Shown here piece after piece: positions 1 through 9,425 of a stretch of 64,000 nt of DNA. A program made the position numbers and the translations under genes. Below the pieces are notes generated by a model, which saw only the letters and a list, made by a program, of their open reading frames with translations, made no database searches and was not told the origin of the DNA. Every line of letters starts with the position of its first letter. The stretch's first letter is position 1. The DNA lies in contig JAUJYN010000020.1 in assembly GCA_030737835.1 (NCBI GenBank), positions 1,116,001 to 1,180,000 of the forward strand. The letters are read 5' to 3'. The DNA comes from Acorus gramineus (lineage: Eukaryota > Streptophyta > Magnoliopsida > Acorales > Acoraceae).

Positions 1-636
1 CCAGGTGGAGGCTACCGGATGGACCAGGGGTGGAGAGCGGTCTAGTATGCCCCAAGAGGCCCATGTCACCCCCCGGAAAGGGTGAGGGTGAGGGGGGAGG
101 TGGGTTGGCGATGAAACGACCCACTAGAATGTGTTGTTGCTCCCGTGTTAGAGACTATAATTATTTGAGGTTAATATGAATTGTGATGCATGGGTTGTGC
201 TATTCACTGAGCGTGTGGCTCACCCCTCGCATATTTTTTTTCTCCAGTTATATCTGAGTTGGATCTGAAGGAGGAGCTCCCCGAGGCACCACAGCAGTAG
301 CGGAGCAGCGTCACGTTCTGCGAGTGAGAGGCCATCAGCATCCCCTTCTTGATTGTATGTATTGTATTCCGTGCTTGGGCACATACTTGTATTTGGATGT
401 CATTGTGTATATTGGCTCTCACAGGACAGTTGATTATGTATCGGGTCTGTAATATGTCTTTGAATTACAGACTCAGTCGTTTGAGCTTCCACTATTAGTA
501 TATATCATGTCAGCTGCTTTATTGTATGTGTTGTCATTTTCGATGTTGTTTAGAGTATTTTATTGATCTCCTGTATAGACTGCTGATATTATATATATTT
601 GCCACGTATCGGGGACGGCCGCCCTGGGGCGTGACA
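1..636 (+). repeat. 5' LTR of element 1, subfamily A, partial (3' end only)
   Basis: The segment ends in GGGCGTGACA immediately before the leader and primer binding site, and it aligns with about 7140-7786 of the next LTR with scattered substitutions. It contains the GGGTGA-rich tract near 78-104 and the motif CACTGAGCGTGTGGCTCACC. The start of this LTR lies outside the window. Confidence 0.92.
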
Positions 637-641
637 AAAGT

Positions 642-653
642 TGGTATCAGAGC
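642..653 (+). promoter_or_regulatory. Primer binding site of element 1 (initiator Met tRNA)
   Basis: TGGTATCAGAGC lies five bases after the LTR end at 636. This is the standard primer site complementary to the 3' end of plant initiator methionine tRNA, used to start minus-strand DNA synthesis in most plant LTR retrotransposons. Confidence 0.95.
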
Positions 654-751
654 CTGGTCTTGTCAGAGCCAATTGTTTTTCTTAGAGATGAGTCCTAGGA
701 TTTCTATATGAGTATTCTGATCCTAGTGTCTGGTTTTCTTAGGTTGCTGAT

Positions 752-1762
752 ATGCCTCCTCGTAGAGGAATGCGTGGACGTGGTCCCTCTCGGCCTTTGG
801 AGGTTCCCGGACCTACCAGAGGCGAGGAGGCTACTGGAGGGTCCTCGGCTATGGGGCCAGGACCGGCACAGGAGCCTCTTGCATGGGAGCGTGCTTACGC
901 TCGTATCGCAGATCTGGTGGAGACTCAGACTAGGGCACTGGAGGCCCAGACTAGGGCGTTAGCTGAGCAGGCACGAGAGATCCAGGAGCTGCGGGTGGCC
1001 CGCGAGGCAGTTCCACAGGTCCCCTTGGTGGAAGATCCATCGGTGGTACCTGACGGACCCCCTGTCCCCATGGTGATTCCGGTGGTGGGAGTTCAGGATC
1101 CCCTAGAGAGGGAGGTGGAGCTAGAGGCTGCAGCACGAGTGCATCAGAGCGGCCTCACTGCCTTTCTGAAGCTCCACCCTCCCGAGTTCCATGGCCAGAC
1201 GGCGGATCCCCTTGCCCCTGAGCGTTGGTTGATGGAGGTGGACAAGATCTTCTTGACCATGCACTGCACCGACCGCCAGCGTGTCTCCCTGGCCACCTTC
1301 ATGTTGAAGGGTAGCGCCGCCGACTGGTGGGCTACCCGATCGGTGGACATCCCCGAGGGAGTGGAGCGACTTCTATGGGCTGGGTTCCGGAGGTACTTCC
1401 TGGAGGAGTACTTCCTGTTTTTGACACGCCAGATCGTGATGCGAGAGTTCGAGCAGCTGACGCAGGGCTCCATGTCAGTCGCTGACTACTCCACACGCTT
1501 CACGAGGCTTTCCAGGTTCGCCCCTGCCTTGGTGATGGATGAGGAGACGCGATGCCGTCGTTTTGAGATGGGTCTCATTAGCACCATCCGGGTGCATGTC
1601 ACTTCTCAGGCGTTCACGAGGTACTCAGACTTGGTGTCTCGGGCGAAGACAGTCGAGCGAGACCTTGGGGTCCCTTTGGGGGTTCCAACCCCTTCTGCAG
1701 ACCAGAGACCCCCCCAGGAGCCAGGACCAGGGACATCGCAAGAAGAAGCGGCCCCGCTTTGA
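752..1762 (+). pseudogene. gag: gag of element 1, capsid part, frameshifted before the zinc knuckle
   Basis: The start ATG follows the 115-nt leader. A charged, coiled-coil-like stretch (about residues 45-85, repeated LEAQTRALAEQ pattern) precedes the retrotransposon gag (capsid) domain at about residues 145-300, with features such as PERWLMEVDKIF, LKGSAADWW and FEQLTQGSMSV. The frame runs off into an unrelated tail and stops at 1762. The zinc knuckle lies in the next frame. The cause visible by comparison with element 2 is a run of seven C at about 1710, where element 2 has six. Gag would form the cytoplasmic virus-like particle. As it stands this copy gives a 336-residue product without nucleocapsid. 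A sequencing error in the homopolymer cannot be excluded. Confidence 0.88.
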
Positions 1763-2012
1763 TCAGTCAGTGGCTGCCGCTACTCCAGTCGATGTGGTGC
1801 CAGTGCGAGGTCCAGCACCCATTGCGGCAGTACTAGTCCAGGCCAGGCAACCGGAGAAGCGGCGCTGTTTCCATTGTCAACGCGTCGGGCATATTTTATA
1901 TAATTGCCCTGATGCTGGCCGACCCCGTGTGCTGCACCCGCAGCAGCAGCAGCTACAGCAGCAGTCGCACCAGCAGCAGCCACGCCAGCAGCAGCAGCCA
2001 CAGGGTGGCTGA
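1713..2012 (+). pseudogene. gag: gag nucleocapsid segment of element 1 (CCHC knuckle, polyQ), ends at in-frame TGA
   Basis: Reading in the same frame as pol, this segment has a basic KKKRPRFDQ stretch, then a CX2CX4HX4C zinc knuckle at 1866-1907 (CFHCQRVGHILYNC), then a glutamine-rich tract from about 1936. The frame ends at TGA 2010-2012. Element 2 has CGA at the equivalent codon, so the stop looks like a C-to-T change in a CpG. The frame then stays open through pol to 5522, so this stop is the only barrier between nucleocapsid and protease here. The start given is approximate, placed just after the C-run. Confidence 0.85.
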
Positions 2013-2033
2013 GTTGACCAGAGGAGGCAGCCA

Positions 2034-5000
2034 GTGCAGCCTGCGAGGCGTGCCCCTGCTCCTCAGCCGCAGTTTGTTCAGGGTCGAGTTGCAGCGCTTT
2101 CAGCCGAGGAGGCGCAGGCTTCGGGTAGCGTGGTCCGAGGTATTGTTTTGATCTCCCAGCTCCCTGCATATGTGTTATTTGATTCCGGAGCCACGCACTC
2201 GTTCGTGTCTCCCGTTTTTGCGAGACGGATGGGCGTGGCGTCCGCCCCTCTTGATGTTATGCTGGAGATATCATTGCCCGTCAGAGATCGTATTCTCCTC
2301 CATTCTGTTTACCGAGGGTGTACCGTGGTGATTGCGGAGCATGAGTTTCCAGTGGAGTTGGTAGAGCTCGCCATGACGGACTTCGATGCCATCCTGGGAA
2401 TGGATTGGCTCTCAGCTAGTCACGCCAGCATTGACTGTTTCGCGAAGTCGGTGTCTTTCCACCTTCCGGGTCGGAGGTCTTTCCAGTTCGTGGGCGATCG
2501 TAACATAGCCCCTTTGGGGTTCGTGTCATCTATCCAGGCGTGGAGACTCCTTCAGGGAGGATGTGAGGGCTTTCTGGCGTATATTGCTGAGGAGGACGCA
2601 CCACTGCGGGCAGATATCAGTCAGACTCTGATCATGGCGGAATATCCAGAGGTTTTCCCCGATGATCTTCCGGGATTACCGCCGGATCGCGCGATCGAGT
2701 TTGAGATTAATCTAATTCCGGGGACCGAGCCGATTTCGAGAGCTCCGTACCGGATGGCCCCAGCAGAGCTGAAGGTGCTCAAGGAGCAGCTGGAGGAGTT
2801 GCTCGAGAAGGGCTTCACACGTCCGAGTGTTTCTCTGTGGGGAGCCCCTGTTTTATTTGTTTGGAAGAAGGACGGTTCGCTGCGTCTTTGTATTGATTAC
2901 AGGCAGCTGAACAAGCGGACCGTGAAGAACAAGTACCCCTTGCCACGGATTGACGATCTGTTTGACCAGCTCCAGGGAGCGCGTGTCTTTTCTAAGATCG
3001 ATCTCCGTTCGGGCTACTATCAGCTGAAGATCCGGGAGTTAGATATTCTGAAGACGGCCTTTCGTACCTGTTATGGGCACTACGAGTTCAGAGTACTGCC
3101 GTTTGGGTTGACGAATGCGTCGGCAGCCTTCATGGATCTGATGAACCGGGTGTTTCGGCCCTTCCTCGACTCCTTTGTAGTAGTCTTCATCGATGATATT
3201 CTGGTGTACTCGAGGAGTCTTGAGGAGCACGCTCACCATCTCTGCACTGTCTTGGAGACTTTGGCCCGACATCAGTTGTTCGCCAAGTTCAGTAAGTGCG
3301 AGTTTTGGTTGGAGCGTATGGCCTTTCTAGGCCACGTGATTTCCGGCGAGGGCATATCTGTGGACCCGGACAAGACGCTCGCCGTGTCGAATTGGCGTCG
3401 ACCGTCGAACCCCACAGAGATTCGGAGCTTCCTGGGTTTAGCGGGTTATTATCGGAGGTTTGTCGAGGGTTTCTCGAAGATAGCTGTTCCTCTGACCCGC
3501 CTCACTCGGAAGGATGTCCGGTTCGAGTGGTCCCCAGCTTGCGAGGAGAGCTTCCTGGAGTTGAAGCGAAGGCTCACCTCAGCGCTAGTTCTTACCATTC
3601 CGTCTGGGAGTGGTGGATTCGCAGTCTACTCCGATGCATCGCGGCTGGGTGTGGGTTGCGTCCTGATGCAGTACGGTAAGATTGTTGCTTACGCGTCGCG
3701 TCAGTTGAAGCCCCATGAGCAGAATTACCCCACCCACGACTTAGAGTTATCAGCGATCATCTTTGCGCTGAAGATGTGGAGGCACTACCTCTATGGCGAG
3801 GAGTTCGAGCTCTTCATTGATCACAAGAGCTTGACTTATTTGCAGTCCCAGCCGGAGCTCAACATGCGTCAGAGACGTTGGGTCGAGTTCCTGAAGGACT
3901 ATGATTGTGACATCGCTTACCATTCGGGTAATCCGAATGTCGTGGCCGATGCTCTCAGCAGGCAGCCCTTGGGCATGGCCGCCCACTTGGCTATACGTCG
4001 TTGGAGGCTTCTGGAGGAGGCCGCTTGCTGGATCAGCGTTCGAGAGACTCCTGCGGGTGGCTTTTTGGCCAGGCTAGTGGTGCAGCCCGTTCTTCTCGAC
4101 GAGATCCGCACGGCTCAGGGGCAGGATCCTCACTTTCTAGTCCTCTCTGAAGGCGTCGCCCGGGGCGAGCGTCCGGACTACCAGATCCTCAAGGACGGAA
4201 TCCTGCGGTTCAGAGGTCGAGTATGCATTTTTGATGACGTAGAGCTGAAGCAGAAGATCTTGGACGAGGCCCATCGTTCGAGGTACACAGTGCATCCTGG
4301 TGGCACGAAGATGTACAAAGGCCTTCGTCGTGGCTACTGGTGGCGCAGGATGAAGACGGATATTGGCCGTTTCGTTGCCCGTTGCTTGGTATGCCAGCAG
4401 GTGAAGTCAGAACATCAGCGTCCTGCGGGGAAGCTGCAGTCCATTGAGATTCCTCAGTGGAAGTGGGAGCAGATCACCATGGACTTCGTTTCGGGCTTGC
4501 CGAGGTCACGTTCGGGTCGCGATGCCATCTGGGTAATCGTCGACCGACTGACTAAGTCCGCTCATTTCCTCCCCATTCGACTCACCGATTCTCTGGACAC
4601 CCTGGCGCAGTTGTTTGTCTCCGAGATTGTTCATCTCCATGGCACTCCCGTCAGCATCATTTCTGATAGAGACGCGAGATTTACTTCGAGGTTCTGGCGT
4701 AGCCTCCAGCACGCCCTTGGTACGAACCTCCACTTCAGTACAGCGTTTCATCCACAGACGGACGGCCAGTCGGAGAGGACGATTCAGACCCTAGAGGACA
4801 TGCTGCGAGCTTGCGTTCTCGACTTTGGGGGCAGTTGGGAGAGGCATCTTCCGTTGGTGGAGTTTGCCTACAACAACAGCTACCACTCGAGTATCTGGAT
4901 GGCACCATACGAGGCGCTCTATGGCCGCAGCTGCAGGTCCCCCTTGTGTTGGGACAAGGTCAGAGAGCGCCAGTTGGAGGGACCAGAGATCATCCACCAG

Positions 5001-5522
5001 ACCTCAGAGATGGTCAAGACGATTCGCGAGCGTATCCGAGTCGCTCAGAGCCGTCAGAAGAGCTACGCCGATCGTCGTCTCCGTGAGCTCGCCTTCGAGG
5101 TTGGTGACCATGTCTTCTTGAAGGTGTCCCCGATGAAGGGCATCTTTCGTTTCGGTGTGCGGGGCAAGCTGAGTCCGCGTTTCATTGGGCCGTTTCTCAT
5201 CCTCGAGCGGGTTGGAGAGGTGGCCTATCGCATAGCCCTGCCCCCACAGTTGGCTCAGGCCCATGACGTCTTTCATGTCTCGCAGCTGAGGCGTTACGTC
5301 CACGATCTTGCTCACGTTATTCCGTTCGAGCCGCTCGTCTTCGAGCCGGACTTGTCATTCGTGGAGCAGCCGATCGAGATCCTGGACCGACGCGAGAAGA
5401 GGCTCCGCACCAAGACCGTCCAGCTGGTTAAGGTGCGATGGCAGCACCGTTCTGGTGCCGAGGCCACTTGGGAGCGCGAGGACGCCATGCGTGGCGCATA
5501 TCCGCATATTTTCCCTTCCTAG
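2034..5522 (+). CDS. pol: Pol polyprotein: protease, RT, RNase H, integrase, chromodomain (open, 1162 aa)
   Basis: The frame is open from 2013; the first ATG is 2034. Domains in order: aspartic protease with LFDSGATHS (D50); reverse transcriptase about 215-450 with [24 protein letters not shown] and the catalytic FIDD (D387, D388); RNase H about 525-645 with YSDAS (D533), HDLEL (E571), IDHKSL (D596) and VADALSR (D639); integrase zinc site H747, H754, C784, C787; integrase core D817, D878, E914 with D35E spacing; and a C-terminal chromodomain about 1105-1160 ending in ATWERED. All catalytic residues I can locate are present. The protein would copy RNA to DNA and insert it in the nucleus. The chromodomain is known in this group to guide insertion to chromatin. 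It lacks gag in frame, so it would depend on readthrough of the upstream stop or on help from another copy. Confidence 0.94.
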   Translation: MQPARRAPAPQPQFVQGRVAALSAEEAQASGSVVRGIVLISQLPAYVLFDSGATHSFVSPVFARRMGVASAPLDVMLEISLPVRDRILLHSVYRGCTVVIAEHEFPVELVELAMTDFDAILGMDWLSASHASIDCFAKSVSFHLPGRRSFQFVGDRNIAPLGFVSSIQAWRLLQGGCEGFLAYIAEEDAPLRADISQTLIMAEYPEVFPDDLPGLPPDRAIEFEINLIPGTEPISRAPYRMAPAELKVLKEQLEELLEKGFTRPSVSLWGAPVLFVWKKDGSLRLCIDYRQLNKRTVKNKYPLPRIDDLFDQLQGARVFSKIDLRSGYYQLKIRELDILKTAFRTCYGHYEFRVLPFGLTNASAAFMDLMNRVFRPFLDSFVVVFIDDILVYSRSLEEHAHHLCTVLETLARHQLFAKFSKCEFWLERMAFLGHVISGEGISVDPDKTLAVSNWRRPSNPTEIRSFLGLAGYYRRFVEGFSKIAVPLTRLTRKDVRFEWSPACEESFLELKRRLTSALVLTIPSGSGGFAVYSDASRLGVGCVLMQYGKIVAYASRQLKPHEQNYPTHDLELSAIIFALKMWRHYLYGEEFELFIDHKSLTYLQSQPELNMRQRRWVEFLKDYDCDIAYHSGNPNVVADALSRQPLGMAAHLAIRRWRLLEEAACWISVRETPAGGFLARLVVQPVLLDEIRTAQGQDPHFLVLSEGVARGERPDYQILKDGILRFRGRVCIFDDVELKQKILDEAHRSRYTVHPGGTKMYKGLRRGYWWRRMKTDIGRFVARCLVCQQVKSEHQRPAGKLQSIEIPQWKWEQITMDFVSGLPRSRSGRDAIWVIVDRLTKSAHFLPIRLTDSLDTLAQLFVSEIVHLHGTPVSIISDRDARFTSRFWRSLQHALGTNLHFSTAFHPQTDGQSERTIQTLEDMLRACVLDFGGSWERHLPLVEFAYNNSYHSSIWMAPYEALYGRSCRSPLCWDKVRERQLEGPEIIHQTSEMVKTIRERIRVAQSRQKSYADRRLRELAFEVGDHVFLKVSPMKGIFRFGVRGKLSPRFIGPFLILERVGEVAYRIALPPQLAQAHDVFHVSQLRRYVHDLAHVIPFEPLVFEPDLSFVEQPIEILDRREKRLRTKTVQLVKVRWQHRSGAEATWEREDAMRGAYPHIFPS

Positions 5523-5557
5523 ATGTTTTTGTATTTATTTTGTGGACAAAATTTCCT

Positions 5558-5570
5558 AAGGGGGGAAGAA
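5558..5570 (+). promoter_or_regulatory. Polypurine tract of element 1
   Basis: AAGGGGGGAAGAA directly abuts the TGTTATATATG start of the 3' LTR. This purine run is the expected plus-strand priming site. It is preceded by only 35 bases of 3' untranslated sequence after the pol stop. Confidence 0.92.
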
Positions 5571-7786
5571 TGTTATATATGTGTCACTTTTAGCCTTCTG
5601 GTCACCTTTGGGACATTTCTGGCAGTTTTTCAACTTTTTCTTTTTTCGATCGGAACCGCTAAAATTTTGGACTTTTAGCTATCATCATGAGCTTGAGAAC
5701 TCCGATTGAAAATCTAACTGCACATTATGTGTCCTGGTGTCATTTCAAACCACTCACGAAAATTTCATCGAATTCCGGTAACGTTTCAGAATTTGGCAGT
5801 TCTGAATCGTATCCGGGTTTTGACCGAGCGGGAATGTCAAAGGGAGACTTGACCAAGTCAAAGAGGACTTTGACCAAGTCAAGTTTGACCATTGACTTGG
5901 TCAAACTCTTTTGTTTTTTTGTGTGGTTGGGTTGACTCAAAGTGTGTGTGTGTGTGAGCCCCATTTAGGCGTCCCCCTTCTCTCCCCTTCTCTTCTCTTC
6001 TCCACTCACTCACTCCCTCTTCTTTATTTCCTCCATTAGAGCTAGTAGAAGAAGAAAAACAAGAAAGCCATTGAAGGGAAAAAGAAAGGTGAGGTGGTGA
6101 TCTATCTCTCCATGGTTTTTGTTTTGGATTTCCCCTTTCTCTACCTCCTCTCATGGCTTCCCTTTCTCCCCTGTTTCAGCCCTCTTTAAGCCTTGTTAGA
6201 GGCTGAGGTGGTGGTGGTCTCGGTGGCGGCGTTTTGGTGCGCGAAGGGCACCCGAGTTCCCTCCCTTTCTCTTCCTCTCTTTGGGTAAGTCCTTCTCCTT
6301 TCTATGCTTGTTTAGATGCTTGTTTAGGGTGTGTGATTGGGTATGCATGGTATGCATGGATGTTAGGGGGTCTAGGAGGGCTGAGGAGGGGTGGAAGGGG
6401 CTTGGGCGCGCGTGCGGGGTCATCCGCGCGCGTGCGCGCGCGTCTGCGGGCTCAGGTAGGTGCTGGCGCGCGCAGAAGGGCGCGCTGGCGGGCGCGCGCG
6501 GGTACGCACAGACGCGCGGGCATGCGCGGGTGGTGCTACGTGGGCGCACAGTGCGCACGGGTACGCGCTGGCTAGGTGCGCGGTGCGTGCGGGGGCGCAC
6601 GAGCGCGGCAGTGCGTCTGGGCGCGTGGGTAGGGGCGCGGCAGTGCGTCTGGGGCGCAAGGGCGCATGCGGGGGGCCATGCGTATGGCTGCCCGAGGGTT
6701 CGGGAGGGTGTCGGGGCACTCGGACTTGTATGCTAGATATGCACCCTTATATCATGTATAGAGGCCTATGCATGCCCAGACACCAAGCCCCGAACTATGC
6801 ATGTTCCCATCTAGTTTAATTTAATTAAATCAAAATGAGAGCATATTGTTTATAAGCATGCCTTAGAGAATATTATAACCTTGTTGTTATAATATATGTC
6901 TCCCCGCATCTGAGTTATGCGCCCTAGAAGAATTCTTGAGAATTCATGACATTATTAGCATTACAAATCGGTGTCGACGGATCCAAGAGGATCGTATCCG
7001 TGTGAATAGGTTGTCTTCTCCTTTTGGTTGGATCCGATGTAGGGACTCCCCGGTGTTGGCTGGCCTGACAGAGGGCTCCCGTCCGTAGGTACCTCCGATG
7101 CGTCGGACAGTACTGATAGTGGGAGTATACTAGGTGGAGGCTACGGAGTGTGGGAGAGGCTACCGGGTGGACCAGGGGTGGAGAGCGGTCTAGTATGCCC
7201 CAAGAGGCCCATGTCACCCCCCAGAAAGGGTGAGGGTGAGGGGGGAGGTGGGTTGGCGATGAAACGACCCACTAGAATGTGTAGTTGTTCCCGTGTTAGG
7301 GACTATAAATTATTTGAGGTTAATATGAATTGTGATGCATGGGTTGTGCTATTCACTGAGCGTGTGGCTCACCCCTCGCATATTCTTTTCCTCCAGTTAT
7401 ATCTGAGTCGGATCTGAAGGAGGAGCTCCCCGAGGCACCACAGCAGTAGCGGAGCAGCGTCACGTTCTGCGAGTGAGAGGCCATCAGCATCCCCTTCTTG
7501 ATTGTATGTATTGTATTCCGTGCTTGGGCACATACTTGTATTTGGATGTCATTGTGTATATTGGCTCTCACAGGACAGTTGATTATGTATCAGGTCTGTA
7601 ATATGTCTTGTATTACAGACTCAGTCATTTGAGCTTCCACTATTAGTATATATCATGTCAGCTGCTTTATTGTATGTGTTGTCATTTTCGATGTTGTTTA
7701 GAGTATTTTATTGATCTCCTGTATAGACTGCTGATTTTATATACATATTTTCCACGTATCGGGGATGGCCGCCCTGGGGCGTGACA
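5571..7786 (+). repeat. 3' LTR of element 1 (subfamily A, 2216 bp)
   Basis: It begins TGTTATATATGTGTCAC and ends GGGCGTGACA. Inside are a GT microsatellite (about 5941-5956), a conserved GTGAGG donor-like site at 6089 and TTTCAG acceptor-like site ending 6179, a GTAAGT site at 6285, a CpG-dense core about 6390-6720, and one copy of the reiterated GACAGAGGGCTCCC module near 7069. It is about 0.4 kb shorter than the other A-type LTRs because the segment between the CpG core and about 6730 is missing. It serves as the 3' LTR of element 1 and also sits as a 5' LTR before the leader at 7787. Confidence 0.93.
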
Positions 7787-8016
7787 AAAGTTGGTATCAG
7801 AGCTTGGTCCTGTCAGAGCCAATTGTTTTCTTAGAGATGAGTCCTAGGATTTCTATATGAGTATTTTGATCCTAGTGTCTGTTTTCTTAGGTTGCTGATA
7901 TGCCTCCTTGTAGAGGAATGCGTGGACGTGGTCCCTCTCGGCCTTTGGAGGTTCCCGGACCTACCAGAGGCGAGGATGTTACTGGAGAGTCCTCGGCTAT
8001 GGGGCCAGGACCGGCG
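7787..8016 (+). pseudogene. gag: Second leader, primer site and gag stub, cut after about 39 codons
   Basis: The sequence repeats the leader of element 1, including the primer site TGGTATCAGAGC at 7792-7803, and the gag start ATG at 7900. The gag reading matches for about 39 codons to GGACCGGCGCAG and then changes abruptly at about 8016 into the CpG-rich core of an LTR. The remaining 4.7 kb of internal region and the first part of that LTR are missing. It is a recombination remnant of a tandem LTR-internal-LTR arrangement and is not functional. Confidence 0.88.
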
Positions 8017-9425
8017 CAGCGCCCGTGAGGGAGCGCGGGCTGGACGTACAGTGCGCGCGGGCGCGCGCGAGGTGTGAGCGCGCGCGACAGCGCGCCAAGG
8101 GTGCTGGGGTGCGTGCGTGCGTGCGTATGCGTGCGTGTGTGCGTATGCATGCGTGCGCTTGCGGGGGGCCATGCGTGTGGCTGCCCGAGGGTTCGGGTAG
8201 GTGTCGGGGCACTCGGACTCGCGTGCGTACGTGCATGCTCGCATGCGTGCGAGTCCGTATGCATGCTTGTCCAAGTATTTGGTATTTCTAATGATTTCTA
8301 TGTGTAAATTGTGTTGTTACTCACCAAATTGGATGCCCCTACCTTGTAGATCTCGTCGGAAGGGATAAGCAAGGTCCCGGGTCGTATGGTGAGTGGTTCG
8401 ATTCCAATCCCCCCCCCCTCTCTAGGGATGCGTTCGACGCGCGTAGACGCGCGTCGCGCATCGATGGGGCCCCCTAGCTATAATATGTAGATACCATGTT
8501 AATGCATGTTTGCTATGATATAACCATGCCTTGTTAGTCATTATATGCTAGGGATATACATCCATGATTCACGTATAGAGGCCCATACATGCCTAGACAC
8601 CATGTCCCATTCTTGAAAAGCCTTGATCTATGCATGCTTCCCATTTAGTTAATTTAATTAAATCAAAATGAGATTATATTGTTATAAGCATGCATTAGAG
8701 AATATTATAACCTTGTTGTTATAATATATGTTTCCCCGCATCTTAGTTATGCGTCCTGGAGGAATTCTTGAGAATTCATGACATTAGTAGTGTTAAAAAT
8801 CATTGTCGACGGATCCAAGAGGATTGTATCCGTGTGAGTAGGCTGTTTTCTCCCCTTCGTTGGATTCGAGTAGGGACTCCCCGGCGTTGGAAAGTTGTCC
8901 TGACAGAGGGCTCCCATCTGTAGGTACCTCCGATGCGTCCGGAGGGTGCTGATCGTGGGAGCATACCAGGTAGAGGCTACGCGAGGGAGAGGCTACTGGT
9001 GGACCAAGGGTGGAGAGCAGTCTAGTCTGTCCCAAAAGGCCCATGTCACCCCTTAAAGGGTGAGGGTGAGGGTGAGGTGGGTCGGCGATGTTACGACCCA
9101 CTAGCTTGTACAGTTACTCCCGTTTAGGGACTTTAATTATTTTAAGGTTAATATGAGTGTGTTGAATAGATTGTTGTTATGCCTGTGTTTTGATATCTCG
9201 ATAAGTGATTATCGAGAGTAGTTGTTTTTCATTGGGTTCGCTTTGCGAACATGGGATCGTTCTCCCCTTCGTTGGATCCGATGTAGGAACTTCTCGGGAT
9301 TACAGCTGGGGCTCCCATCTGTAGGTACTACCGATGCATTCGGGAACGTACTGACCATGGGAGTATACCAGGTAGAGGCTACCCGAGGAAAGGGCTACCG
9401 GTGGACCAAGGGTGTAGAGCGGTGA
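8017..9425 (+). repeat. Left part of truncated B-type LTR (split by a solo LTR)
   Basis: From the CpG core onward this matches the minus-strand B LTR at 56101-59790 read in reverse, including the GGTCCCGGGT and TCGATGGGGCCCCCTAGCTAT region near 8370-8480. It is cut on the left at the gag junction. It carries GCGTGC-rich alternating tracts (8105-8160) and two copies of the GACAGAGGGCTCCC-type module (near 8901 and a diverged one near 9300). It resumes at 12069 after the inserted solo LTR. Confidence 0.82.
9421..9425 (+). repeat. Target site duplication GGTGA (left)
   Basis: GGTGA directly precedes the LTR terminus TGTCACGCC and is repeated at 12069-12073 directly after ...TATATAACA. Confidence 0.92.

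Larger units (their letters stand above)
1..7786 (+). mobile_element. Element 1: Tekay/Del-like chromovirus (Ty3/gypsy), 5' LTR cut by window edge
   Basis: The order is LTR, primer binding site, gag, protease, reverse transcriptase, RNase H, integrase, chromodomain, polypurine tract, LTR, which is the Ty3/gypsy order. The C-terminal chromodomain assigns it to chromoviruses. The long LTR and the Met primer site fit the Tekay/Del lineage, which is an inference from family knowledge rather than a tree. The 5' LTR is present only as its last 636 bases, and these match the end of the 5571-7786 LTR almost base for base. The right LTR is not followed by host DNA but by another copy of the leader, so no target duplication can be scored. 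Gag is broken while pol is fully open. Confidence 0.93.

Noticed and set aside
642..653. tRNA-like sequence TGGTATCAGAGC
   Set aside because: Only the primer binding site is present; no tRNA gene can be folded around it.
6196..6819. Long overlapping frames on both strands in the CpG-rich LTR cores (also 8-11 kb, 16 kb, 23 kb, 30 kb, 39 kb, 55 kb, 58 kb)
   Set aside because: They are arginine-, alanine- or histidine-rich by composition, exist in several frames at once, and are not kept between LTR copies, so they are by-products of high GC.
5571..7786. Target duplication for element 1
   Set aside because: The left end is outside the window and the right LTR is fused to another leader, so no duplication can be judged.
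9057..9081. Telomere-like repeat (GGGTGA)n
   Set aside because: The plant telomere unit is TTTAGGG; this short tract is an LTR-internal motif present in all copies.
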